Shown in pieces: positions 1-6,632 of a DNA stretch of 33,236 nucleotides; position 1 is the first letter of the stretch, and each line of letters begins with the position of its first letter. Location: NCBI RefSeq assembly GCF_001425745.1, contig NZ_LMDF01000006.1, forward strand, positions 898,430 through 931,665. Reading direction: 5' to 3'. The position numbers and the translations under genes were made by a program. The notes under the pieces are model-generated. The model was not told the origin of the DNA, did not search any database, and was given only the letters and a program-made list of their open reading frames with translations. The stretch comes from Caulobacter sp. Root343. GTDB taxonomy: Bacteria; Pseudomonadota; Alphaproteobacteria; Caulobacterales; Caulobacteraceae.

Positions 1-78
1 GGCGCGCCGCTACGCTGCTTAGCTTTTGATCGGCGCTCCGAGAGGAGTAGCCTGGTCACGCAAGAGACGATTGTCCCG

Positions 79-92
79 CCGACCAAGGTCGG
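79..92. repeat. short perfect palindrome upstream of the first gene
   Basis: The sequence CCGACC-AA-GGTCGG forms a 6-bp stem just before the Shine-Dalgarno GGAGG (about 100-104) of the dehydrogenase gene. It could be a small leader hairpin or an operator. The first 78 bases of the window show no gene that I can support. Confidence 0.35.
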
Positions 93-110
93 CTCGCCTG
101 GAGGACACGC

Positions 111-1073
111 ATGCCGCAACAAACCGCAGTCGACAAACCGCACGTCCTGCTGTCGCACGAGATGCTCCTGCCGCTGCAGCCGCTGCTGGAGGGCGCCTAC
201 GAGGTGCATCGGCTGTGGGACTACCCGGACCGAATGGCCTTCTTCGAAGGGCCGGGCCGGCGCGTGCGAGCCATCGTCCATGCCGGCGAGATGGGCCTGT
301 CCCGCGACATGCTCTCGGAGATGCCGCAGCTGGGTCTGATCGCCTGCGTCAGCGTCGGCTATGACGGGGTCGACGTGCCCTGGTGCAAGGCCCACGGCAT
401 CGCCGTCACCCACTCGACGGGCCTCAACGCCGCGGACGTCGCCGACCACGCGGTGGGCCTGGTCCTTTCCGCCTGGCGCGGCATCGTCGAGGGCGACAAG
501 CGCCTGCGCACGGGTCACTGGACCCACGCCGAGCGCATGTCGCCGCGCCACGGCCTGCGGGGCCGCAAGGCGGGGATCGTCGGCCTCGGCTATATCGGCG
601 AGGCGGTGGCCAGCCGACTGAAGGCGTTCGAGATGAAGATCGCCTGGTGGGGGCCGCGTCCCAAGGACAGCGACTATCCGCGCGCCGACAGCCTGATGGC
701 CCTGGCCCGCGACAGCGACGTGCTGGTGGTCTGCGCCCGGCCCGACGCCGGCAACCGCCACCTGATCAGCAAGCCCGTCATCGAGGCGCTCGGGCCGCAG
801 GGTTTGATCGTCAATGTCGCCCGCGGCTCGCTGATCGACGAGGACGCCCTGATCGAGGCGCTGAAGGCCGGGACCCTGGGCATGGCCGCCCTCGACGTCT
901 TCGACCACGAGCCGACCTCGCCGGCGCGCTGGGCCGACGTGCCGCACACGGTGCTGACCCCGCACACGGCCGGGGCGACGCTGGACAGCATCCCGGCCAT
1001 GGTCAACCTGACCCTGGAGAACCTGCGCCGCTACTTCCACGGCGAGCCGCTGGCCACGCCGGTGGCGGCCTAG
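111..1073 (+). CDS. D-2-hydroxyacid dehydrogenase (NAD(P)-dependent)
   Basis: This 320-residue protein belongs to the D-isomer-specific 2-hydroxyacid dehydrogenase family, which interconverts 2-keto acids such as glyoxylate or hydroxypyruvate with D-2-hydroxy acids in the cytoplasm. The Rossmann motif GLGYIGEA lies near residue 158. The catalytic triad is visible: Arg in NVARGS (about 237), Glu in FDHEP (about 267) and His in LTPHTAGAT (about 285). Length is normal for the family. The start at 111 follows a good GGAGG with 6-7 nt spacing. The gene converges on the carboxymuconolactone-decarboxylase-like gene and the two stop codons share a CTAG. The exact substrate cannot be read from sequence; glyoxylate/hydroxypyruvate reductase is the most likely role. 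Confidence 0.9.
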   Translation: MPQQTAVDKPHVLLSHEMLLPLQPLLEGAYEVHRLWDYPDRMAFFEGPGRRVRAIVHAGEMGLSRDMLSEMPQLGLIACVSVGYDGVDVPWCKAHGIAVTHSTGLNAADVADHAVGLVLSAWRGIVEGDKRLRTGHWTHAERMSPRHGLRGRKAGIVGLGYIGEAVASRLKAFEMKIAWWGPRPKDSDYPRADSLMALARDSDVLVVCARPDAGNRHLISKPVIEALGPQGLIVNVARGSLIDEDALIEALKAGTLGMAALDVFDHEPTSPARWADVPHTVLTPHTAGATLDSIPAMVNLTLENLRRYFHGEPLATPVAA

Positions 1074-1612
1074 GGCGGAAACGGCGCGGCGAACGGCTCC
1101 GGCGCCAGCCGCAGGCCGTTCGCCAGCAGGCTGACGGTCCGATAGAAGCCGGCCAGCATCATCAGCTCGATCCGCGCCTCTTCGGAGAAGGCCTCGGCGA
1201 GGCGCGCCCACAGGGCGTCGTCGAGGTCGGCGCGCGCATGGACCGCGTCGCAGAAGGCGATCAGCAACGCCTCGCGCGGGCCCCAGCAGGCGGCGATCCC
1301 GGGCGCGGTCGTAGCCGCCAGCTGCTCGGCGTCGAGCCCGGCGGCGTCGGCGAAGATCGCCGCGTGCACCCCCCACTCATAGCCGCAGCCGTTCAGGGCG
1401 CAGGTGCGGTGGATGACGATCTCGCGCTCGCGCAGGCTCAGGCAGCCAGGATCCAGCAGGCCGCCGCCGGTGAAGCGGGCGAACAGCCGCGCGTCGCGGG
1501 CCAGGGTGCGAAACAGCGACAGCGGCTGATCGCCGGGAGTCCTCAGCTGCTCCAGCGTGCGGGCGACGGCGGGCGGGTAGGGCGGTTGAGCGGGGGCGAT
1601 CCTGGGCGACAT
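1070..1612 (-). CDS. carboxymuconolactone decarboxylase / AhpD-like protein
   Basis: This 180-residue protein has the CMD/AhpD fold. The signature HRTCALNGCGYEWGVH near residues 68-83 carries two cysteines four residues apart, with a nearby His, as in AhpD-like thiol-active members, although the spacing differs from the canonical CxxC. Members act as decarboxylases or as thiol-dependent peroxidase partners in the cytoplasm. The start has a good AGAGGA Shine-Dalgarno on the minus strand. The gene is transcribed divergently from an HxlR regulator across a 31-nt gap containing a palindrome, so it is the likely target of that regulator. The substrate is unknown; a stress or electrophile response is inferred because HxlR proteins often sense such compounds. 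Confidence 0.82.
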   Translation of the reverse strand: MSPRIAPAQPPYPPAVARTLEQLRTPGDQPLSLFRTLARDARLFARFTGGGLLDPGCLSLREREIVIHRTCALNGCGYEWGVHAAIFADAAGLDAEQLAATTAPGIAACWGPREALLIAFCDAVHARADLDDALWARLAEAFSEEARIELMMLAGFYRTVSLLANGLRLAPEPFAAPFPP

Positions 1613-1624
1613 TGGCGATCCTCT

Positions 1625-1645
1625 ATGCTACAAATTTTGTATCAT
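1625..1645. promoter_or_regulatory. palindromic operator between divergent CMD and hxlR-type genes
   Basis: A 6-1-6 inverted repeat, TACAAA-T-TTTGTA, occupies 1629-1641. It is flanked by ATG/CAT that extend the dyad to 21 bp with one mismatched pair. It is an AT-rich island in a 31-nt divergent intergenic region and touches the start codon of the HxlR-type gene. This is the position expected for an HxlR-family operator controlling both directions. The regulator's mRNA has no Shine-Dalgarno here and may be leaderless. Confidence 0.65.
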
Positions 1646-2009
1646 GAATGATCACGACGACGCTACAGAAATTGAAGCGCCCGTTCCGGGGCGAGCCGTG
1701 CGCGGTTCGACGAGCGGCCAGCCGATCATGGCGGCGCTGGACCTGCTGGGCCGGCGGGGCGCGCTGCGGATCGTCTGGGAGCTGCGCGAGGGGCGGGTCC
1801 TGACCTTCCGCGCCCTGCAGGCGGCGGCCGAGCTGCCGCCGGGCACGCTGAACACGCGCCTTTCCGAACTGCGCGCCGCCGACATCGTGGCGGCCGAGGG
1901 CGGCTATCGGCTGAGCCCGCGCGGAGCTCAGCTGATCCAGGCTCTATGGCCGCTGATGGCCTGGTCGCAGGCCTGGGCCGACGATCTTCAGGCCAAGGAC
2001 GCGCGGTAG
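1644..2009 (+). CDS. HxlR-family winged-helix transcriptional regulator
   Basis: This 121-residue protein has a single HxlR-type winged helix over about residues 24-110. The recognition region reads LTFRALQAAAELPPGTLNTRL, followed by a wing-like GGYRLSPRGAQL, which is typical of the family. HxlR regulators bind DNA as dimers and commonly control a divergent neighbour, here the CMD-like gene. The start at 1644 abuts the palindrome and lacks a Shine-Dalgarno; a leaderless transcript is plausible. The 3' end overlaps the convergent NTF2-like gene by 22 nt. The inducer is unknown. Confidence 0.85.
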   Translation: MNDHDDATEIEAPVPGRAVRGSTSGQPIMAALDLLGRRGALRIVWELREGRVLTFRALQAAAELPPGTLNTRLSELRAADIVAAEGGYRLSPRGAQLIQALWPLMAWSQAWADDLQAKDAR

Positions 2010-2425
2010 GCCGCCACGGCGGCGTCGTAGGGACCCAATACGCGCACCTCCAGATCGGTGTCGCAGTACTCGACCACCTCGGCGATCTTGCCGTCGCGGA
2101 AGCGGAAGATGAAGCAGTACTCGTTGTCGTACCACTGGCCGTTCTTGGTCATGACGCTGCCGCGCACCTCGGCGACGACCTGGTCGCCCTCGGCGATCAG
2201 GTTGATGGCGCGGGCGGTGTAGGTGTCGGCGAACAGGTTGAACAGCGGGGCCAGCAGGTCGCGGCGAATGCTGTCCTGGCCCTCGAAGCGGCGCGACCAG
2301 TCCGAATGGCCGGGAAAGCGCCAGACATAGTCCGGATGCACGCTCTCGCCGAAGACGCCGCGATCACCCGTCTCCAGGGCGGCGTAGATGCGGCGGATGG
2401 TTTCCTTGTTTTCGGCGGCGCTCAT
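1988..2425 (-). CDS. NTF2-like (SnoaL-type) protein
   Basis: This 145-residue protein has the NTF2/SnoaL cone-shaped fold pattern: an N-terminal helix (ENKETIRRIYAALETGD), a tryptophan/phenylalanine-rich strand (YVWRFPGHSDW) and C-terminal strands ending YCFIFRFRDGKIAEVVEYCDTDL. Such proteins are small isomerases, cyclases or ligand-binding proteins, so the activity cannot be named. It is divergent from a LysR regulator with a T-N11-A type palindrome between them, which makes it the probable regulated target. Its Shine-Dalgarno (AAAGGAGAA on the minus strand) is good. The 3' end overlaps the HxlR-type gene. Confidence 0.82.
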   Translation of the reverse strand: MSAAENKETIRRIYAALETGDRGVFGESVHPDYVWRFPGHSDWSRRFEGQDSIRRDLLAPLFNLFADTYTARAINLIAEGDQVVAEVRGSVMTKNGQWYDNEYCFIFRFRDGKIAEVVEYCDTDLEVRVLGPYDAAVAAYRASLA

Positions 2426-2463
2426 CGGGTTCTCCTTTGAACGTCAGCATGCCGGCGCGTACG

Positions 2464-2482
2464 CTATGCAGGAAATGCATAG
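2464..2482. promoter_or_regulatory. LysR-type binding site between NTF2-like and lysR-type genes
   Basis: CTATGCA-GGAAA-TGCATAG is a perfect 7-5-7 inverted repeat in the divergent intergenic region. It contains the T-N11-A architecture of LysR-family sites and lies 14 nt before the preferred regulator start, so autoregulation plus control of the NTF2-like gene is expected. Confidence 0.7.
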
Positions 2483-2496
2483 GACTGATATTCAAG

Positions 2497-3369
2497 ATGC
2501 GTGATGCGCATGTCCTGCGCGGCAAGCTCGACATGCTTGTCGCCGCCGACGTCATCCTGGACTGCGAGAACCTGACCCTGGCCGGCCAGCGGCTGGGGCT
2601 GTCGCAGCCCGCGGTCAGCCGGACGCTAGGGCGGCTGCGGGCGGCGTTCGACGATCCGCTGCTGGTGCGGGTGGGCGGACGGATGCGGCCGACGCCTCGG
2701 GCCGAGGCCCTGCGCGCGCCGCTGGCGGCGATGCTGCGGGCCGCCGAGGACCTCTATGCGCCGGCCGGCTTCGATCCGGCGAGGGCCAGGCGGGCGTTCC
2801 GGGCGGTGATCCCCGACGTGGTCGCGGCCGTGATCCTGCCCGAGCTGCTGGCGCGCTTGGCCAAGGCCGCCCCGGCCTGCCGATTGGAGCTGCTGCCCTG
2901 GCGGCCACAGGCCGAGCAGCCGCGCGACCTGGACCTGGTGATCACCACCGAGATCGACGCCTTCCCGGACTTCCGGATGAAGCCGCTATATCAGGACGAC
3001 GACATCCTGGCCTTCGCGGGCGAGGCGCCGTCGGGCGATCCCCTGGCGCTGGAGCACGTGGCGGTGATCGCGGCCGGCGCGAGCCGCGACCCGGTCGATC
3101 GCTGGCTGGCCGAGCAGGGACGCTCGCGCCGCATCGTCGCCGTCGTGCCGCACTACCTGCTGGCTCTGCAACTGGTGGCGCGGGGCGGCCACGTCGCCGT
3201 GCTGCCGTCGCGGATGGTCGCGGCCTTGGGCGCTCCGCTGGGCGTGCGCGGCCTCGAACTGTCCGTGCCCCAGGATCCCGACCAGCAGTGGCTGATGCAC
3301 CCGCCGCAGCTGGAGGCCGACGCCGGCAACGCCTGGCTGCGAGAACAGGTGGAAGCCGTCGCCCGCTGA
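2497..3369 (+). CDS. LysR-family transcriptional regulator
   Basis: This protein of about 290 residues has an N-terminal winged helix-turn-helix (LTLAGQRLGLSQPAVSRTLGRLRAAFDDPLLVR, given here as the region near residues 22-55) and a C-terminal periplasmic-binding-protein-like effector domain. I prefer the ATG at 2497 (MRDAHVLRG) over the upstream in-frame ATG at 2437: the longer form would run through the palindromic operator and lacks family similarity there. The Shine-Dalgarno is weak at both. It probably autoregulates and controls the divergent NTF2-like gene. The VOC gene 30 nt downstream may be co-transcribed. Confidence 0.88.
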   Translation: MRDAHVLRGKLDMLVAADVILDCENLTLAGQRLGLSQPAVSRTLGRLRAAFDDPLLVRVGGRMRPTPRAEALRAPLAAMLRAAEDLYAPAGFDPARARRAFRAVIPDVVAAVILPELLARLAKAAPACRLELLPWRPQAEQPRDLDLVITTEIDAFPDFRMKPLYQDDDILAFAGEAPSGDPLALEHVAVIAAGASRDPVDRWLAEQGRSRRIVAVVPHYLLALQLVARGGHVAVLPSRMVAALGAPLGVRGLELSVPQDPDQQWLMHPPQLEADAGNAWLREQVEAVAR

Positions 3370-3399
3370 GGGTTAGACTGCCGGGCCAAAGGGGAGACG

Positions 3400-3780
3400 A
3401 TGATGGCCAAGGTGCTGGGTCTGGGCGGGGTGTTCTTCAAGGCCGAGGATCCGGCCGCGGTGCGCGACTGGTACGCCCGCGTGCTGGGCTTTGACATCCA
3501 CGACTGGGGCGGGGCGGTGTTCAAGCCCGTGAAGGGCGGCTCGACCAACTGGTCGGCGTTCGCGGCCGACACGCGTTATTTCGAGCCGTCGACGGCGGCG
3601 TTCATGATCAATTTCATTGTCGATGATATCGACGGCTTGCTGGCCAAGGCCGCCGCCGAGGGCGTCGAGCCGGTAGGGCGCCAGGACGAGGACGGCATGG
3701 GCCGCTTCGCCTGGCTTTTGGATCCCGCAGGGGTCAAGATTGAGCTCTGGGAGCCGTCCAAGGGCGAACCTGGGGCATAG
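3400..3780 (+). CDS. VOC (glyoxalase/bleomycin-resistance fold) family protein
   Basis: This 126-residue protein contains the paired beta-alpha-beta-beta-beta modules of the vicinal oxygen chelate superfamily: FFKAEDPAAVRDWYARVLGF at the N-terminus and FIVDDIDGLLAKAAAEGVE then LLDPAGVKIELWEP at the C-terminus. The terminal Glu of IELWEP is a common metal ligand. The first-strand histidine ligand usual in glyoxalase I is not apparent, so a metal-dependent activity is uncertain. The ATG at 3400 has a strong GGGGAG Shine-Dalgarno. It follows the LysR gene by 30 nt and lies before the methionine-operon promoter. Confidence 0.82.
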   Translation: MMAKVLGLGGVFFKAEDPAAVRDWYARVLGFDIHDWGGAVFKPVKGGSTNWSAFAADTRYFEPSTAAFMINFIVDDIDGLLAKAAAEGVEPVGRQDEDGMGRFAWLLDPAGVKIELWEPSKGEPGA

Positions 3781-3787
3781 TTTCCTC

Positions 3788-3817
3788 TTGCCAAATCGGA
3801 CATAAAGATATCTTTAT
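3788..3817 (+). promoter_or_regulatory. candidate promoter of the methionine operon
   Basis: A TTGCCA hexamer at 3788-3793 could be the -35. An AT-rich -10 lies inside the palindrome (TATCTT at 3809-3814 with a 15-nt spacer, or CTTTAT at 3812-3817 with 18). Either places the transcription start at or only a few bases before the ATG at 3824. There is no Shine-Dalgarno, so the first mRNA is probably leaderless. No experiment supports this. Confidence 0.4.
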
Positions 3818-3820
3818 GTC
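3799..3820. promoter_or_regulatory. perfect 22-bp palindromic operator of the methionine operon (SahR-like box)
   Basis: The half-site GACATAAAGAT is followed directly by its exact reverse complement, giving an 11-11 dyad with no spacer, 3 nt before the start of the ArsR-type gene. ArsR-family proteins bind dyads of this type, and SahR regulators of methionine genes in Proteobacteria are ArsR proteins that respond to S-adenosylhomocysteine. The site would cover the -10 region and so repress. Assignment to SahR is inference from gene content. Confidence 0.8.
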
Positions 3821-3823
3821 CTC

Positions 3824-4801
3824 ATGAAGCTTACCGCCGAACAGGTCGTCGAGGTGCTGCGCGCCGCCGGCGAGTCGACGCGTCTGCGGCTGCTGGCCCT
3901 GCTGGCGGCCGAGGAGCTGTCGGTGCTGGAGCTGTGCCGTATCCTCGACCAGAGCCAGCCGCGCGTCTCGCGGCACCTGAAGCTGCTGGCCGAGGCGGGC
4001 CTGGTCGAGCGCTTCCCCGACGGGGCCTGGGTGTTCTATCGCCTGGCCGCCAAGTCGCCGGGCCGCTTCCTGGTCGAACAGGCCCTGGACCTGATCGACG
4101 ACACCGATCCCGTCGTGCGCCTGGACGCCGACAAGCTGGCGACCGTGCGGGCCGAGCGCTCGATGGACGCCCAGGCCTATTTCGCCCGCAACGCCGCGCG
4201 CTGGAACGAGATCCGCTCGCTGTATGTCGACGAGGCCGAGGTCGAGGCCGCGATCCTGCGCGCGACCGGCGAGGGGCCGTTCGACGAGTTGGTCGACCTG
4301 GGCGCGGGCGCGGGCCGCATGCTGACCCTGCTGGGCAAGCGGGCCAGCAACGCCCTGGGCCTGGACCTGTCGCAGCAGATGCTGAACATCGCCCGCGACG
4401 AGGTGACCAAGGCCGGCCTGGCCCAGTGCGAGCTGCGCCACGGCGACATCTTCCGCACCGGCCTGCCGGGCGGCTGCGCCGACCTGGTGACCGTGCATCA
4501 GGTGCTGCACTATCTGTCCGATCCCGCCAACGCCGTGGCCGAGGCCGCGCGTCTTGTGACACCAGGCGGCCTGCTGCTGATCGCCGACTTCGCCCCGCAC
4601 GACCACGAGTTCCTGCGCGAGGTGCACCAGCACCGCCGCCTGGGCTTCGACGACGTCGAGATCGTCACCTGGATCCAGGCCGCGGGCCTGGCGCTGGAAA
4701 GCAATATCGCCCTGCCGCCGGCCACGGCCGAGGGCTTGACCGTCAAGATCTGGACGGCGCGCCGTTCGGGTCAAGTCACCGCCGCGAGGAACGCCGCATG
4801 A
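3824..4801 (+). CDS. ArsR-family regulator fused to a SAM-dependent methyltransferase domain (SahR-like)
   Basis: This 325-residue fusion has an N-terminal ArsR winged helix (about residues 5-95; recognition helix region QSQPRVSRHLKLLAEAGLV) and a C-terminal class I methyltransferase domain with motif I DLGAGAGRM near residue 160 and a following acidic loop LGLDLSQQM. It heads the metF/metH operon with an ATGA overlap to metF and a perfect palindrome at its start. By context it is the local regulator of methionine synthesis. The methyltransferase domain may serve as the SAM/SAH sensor rather than as an enzyme; that is inference. The ArsR part shows no obvious metal-binding cysteine cluster. 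A Shine-Dalgarno is missing. Confidence 0.87.
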   Translation: MKLTAEQVVEVLRAAGESTRLRLLALLAAEELSVLELCRILDQSQPRVSRHLKLLAEAGLVERFPDGAWVFYRLAAKSPGRFLVEQALDLIDDTDPVVRLDADKLATVRAERSMDAQAYFARNAARWNEIRSLYVDEAEVEAAILRATGEGPFDELVDLGAGAGRMLTLLGKRASNALGLDLSQQMLNIARDEVTKAGLAQCELRHGDIFRTGLPGGCADLVTVHQVLHYLSDPANAVAEAARLVTPGGLLLIADFAPHDHEFLREVHQHRRLGFDDVEIVTWIQAAGLALESNIALPPATAEGLTVKIWTARRSGQVTAARNAA

Positions 4802-5757
4802 CCCTTCCGCCCACCCATCGCGTGATCGGCCCCGTCGCCCGCGCCGGCGAGCGCGGCCAGAGCCAGGCCGGCGGCCGTCCGCGCGTGTCGTTCGAGTTCT
4901 TCCCGCCCAAGACGCCGCAGATGGAAGAGAACCTCTGGCAGGCGATCACCCGCCTGGCCCCGCTGGACCCGGCCTTCGTCTCGGTGACCTACGGGGCCGG
5001 CGGCTCGACCCGCGAGCGCACCCACCGCACGGTCAAGCGCATCCTGGACGAGACGCGCCTGAAGCCCGCCGCCCACCTGACCTGTGTCGGCGCCAGCCGC
5101 GATGAGGTGGACGAGGTTATTCGCGAATACTGGGAAACCGGTGTCCGCCACATCGTCTCGCTGCGCGGCGACCCGCCTCCGGGCGAAGGCGGCATCGGCG
5201 GGGTCTATGTGCCGCGCGCCGACGGCTACGCCAACGCCACCGAGCTTACCCGCGCCGTGCGCGGCGTCGCGCCGTTCGAGGTGCTGGTCGGGGTCTATCC
5301 GGAAAAGCATCCGGAAAGCCCGTCGATCGCCCACGACATCGACGTGCTGCGGCAGAAGGTCGAGGCCGGCGCGACCCTGGGCATCAGCCAGTTCTTCTTC
5401 GATCTCGACGCCTTCCTGCGCTACGTCGACAAGGTCCGCGCGGCGGGGATCACCATCCCGATCGTGCCGGGGATCATGCCCGTGACCAACTTCAACGGTC
5501 TGAAGAAGATGGCCGCCGCCTGCGGCACGGCCATCCCCTCGTGGCTGGCCAACTTGTTCGACGGCCTGGAGGACGACGCCGAGACCCGTCGCCTCATTGC
5601 CTGCTCGGTCGCCGCCGAGATGTGCGCCAAGCTGCAGGAGCAGGGCTTCGAGGACTTCCACTTCTACACCTTGAACCGGGCCGACCTGGTCTACGCCATA
5701 TGCCGCGTGCTGGGCGTGCGCGAGACCGTGCCGGCGACGGCGGAGGCGGCGGCATGA
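4798..5757 (+). CDS. metF: 5,10-methylenetetrahydrofolate reductase
   Basis: MetF reduces 5,10-methylene-THF to 5-methyl-THF using FAD, giving the methyl donor for methionine synthase. The 319-residue sequence shows the family start VSFEFFPPKTPQME near residue 30, the HLTCVGASRDEV segment and the LRGDPP motif of the TIM-barrel active site. The Glu of FEFFPPK corresponds to the catalytic Glu of the family. About 28 residues precede the conserved start, slightly longer than typical. The ATG overlaps the upstream stop as ATGA, with GAGGAA as Shine-Dalgarno, and the gene's own stop overlaps the next start as ATGA. It is translationally coupled within the methionine operon. Confidence 0.96.
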   Translation: MTLPPTHRVIGPVARAGERGQSQAGGRPRVSFEFFPPKTPQMEENLWQAITRLAPLDPAFVSVTYGAGGSTRERTHRTVKRILDETRLKPAAHLTCVGASRDEVDEVIREYWETGVRHIVSLRGDPPPGEGGIGGVYVPRADGYANATELTRAVRGVAPFEVLVGVYPEKHPESPSIAHDIDVLRQKVEAGATLGISQFFFDLDAFLRYVDKVRAAGITIPIVPGIMPVTNFNGLKKMAAACGTAIPSWLANLFDGLEDDAETRRLIACSVAAEMCAKLQEQGFEDFHFYTLNRADLVYAICRVLGVRETVPATAEAAA

Positions 5758-6632
5758 AGCGCGTCCTGATCTCCCTGGCCTTCGCCCTCGCGGCGATCGC
5801 TCCCGCCGCGGCCCACGCCGACGACAACAGCAACTGGGTCAAGCCGATCAAGCCGTATCGCGTGGTCGGCAACATCTACTATGTCGGCTCCGAGGGCCTG
5901 TCGGCCTGGCTGATCACCTCGTCGGAGGGCCACGTGCTGCTGGACAGCGGCCCGTCGGCCGACGGCGCCAAGCTGATCGAGCGGAGCATCCAGCAACTGG
6001 GCTTCCAGCTGGCCGACGTGAAGATCCTGATCAACACCCACGCCCACTTCGACCACGCCGGCGGCCTGGCCCAGCTGAAGGCCGACACCGGGGCCAAGGT
6101 CTGGGCCTCGCGCCTGGACGAGCCCGCCCTGGAGCAGGGCCACCACATCGGCGACAACAGCAACGGCCCGACGCCGTTTCCGGCCGTGAAGGTCGACAAG
6201 AGTTTCGGCGACGGCCAGAAGCTGAAGCTGGGCGAAACCGCGCTGGTCGCCCACCTGACGCCGGGCCACACCCTGGGCTGCACCACCTGGACCATGGCGG
6301 TGGTCGAGAAGAGCCGGCCGCTGAACGTCACCTTCCCGTGCTCGCTGTCGGTGGCCGGCAACGTGCTGGTCGGCAACAAGGGCCACCGGTCGATCGTCGC
6401 CGACTACCGGTCCAGCTTCGTGAAGTTGCGAGCGATCCCGACCGACGTCATGCTGCCGTCGCACGAGGAGCAGGGCGATCTGCTGGCCAAGCGCCAGAAG
6501 CTGCTGCGCGGCGATCCGAACGCCTTTATCGACCCCACCGAACTGGCCCGTTTCGTCGACGGCTACGAGACCCGTTTCAACCAGGAGCTCGCCCGCCAGC
6601 AGGCCGCGAGCCCGGGAGGCGCCAAGCGATGA
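5754..6632 (+). CDS. subclass B3 metallo-beta-lactamase (CAU-1/Mbl1b-like)
   Basis: This 292-residue protein has an N-terminal signal peptide (MKRVLISLAFALAAIAPAAAHA, about 22 residues), so it is likely periplasmic. The B3 zinc ligands are complete: HAHFDH near residues 96-101, His of PGHTLG near 170 and His of LPSHEEQ near 235. Subclass B3 enzymes hydrolyse penicillins, cephalosporins and carbapenems, and CAU-1 of Caulobacter is the closest I recall. It overlaps metF and the metH N-part by ATGA at both ends, an odd home for a resistance gene. A native role on a methionine-cycle lactone or thiolactone is possible but only inferred. The start has a GGAGG Shine-Dalgarno. Confidence 0.9.
   Translation: MKRVLISLAFALAAIAPAAAHADDNSNWVKPIKPYRVVGNIYYVGSEGLSAWLITSSEGHVLLDSGPSADGAKLIERSIQQLGFQLADVKILINTHAHFDHAGGLAQLKADTGAKVWASRLDEPALEQGHHIGDNSNGPTPFPAVKVDKSFGDGQKLKLGETALVAHLTPGHTLGCTTWTMAVVEKSRPLNVTFPCSLSVAGNVLVGNKGHRSIVADYRSSFVKLRAIPTDVMLPSHEEQGDLLAKRQKLLRGDPNAFIDPTELARFVDGYETRFNQELARQQAASPGGAKR

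Noticed and set aside
1..110. Riboswitch before the first dehydrogenase gene
   Set aside because: No consensus of a known riboswitch class is recognisable; only a 6-bp hairpin is present.
3824..4100. ArsR gene as an arsenic or metal resistance regulator
   Set aside because: No arsenic or metal transport genes are near and no metal-type Cys cluster is obvious; the operon is methionine synthesis.
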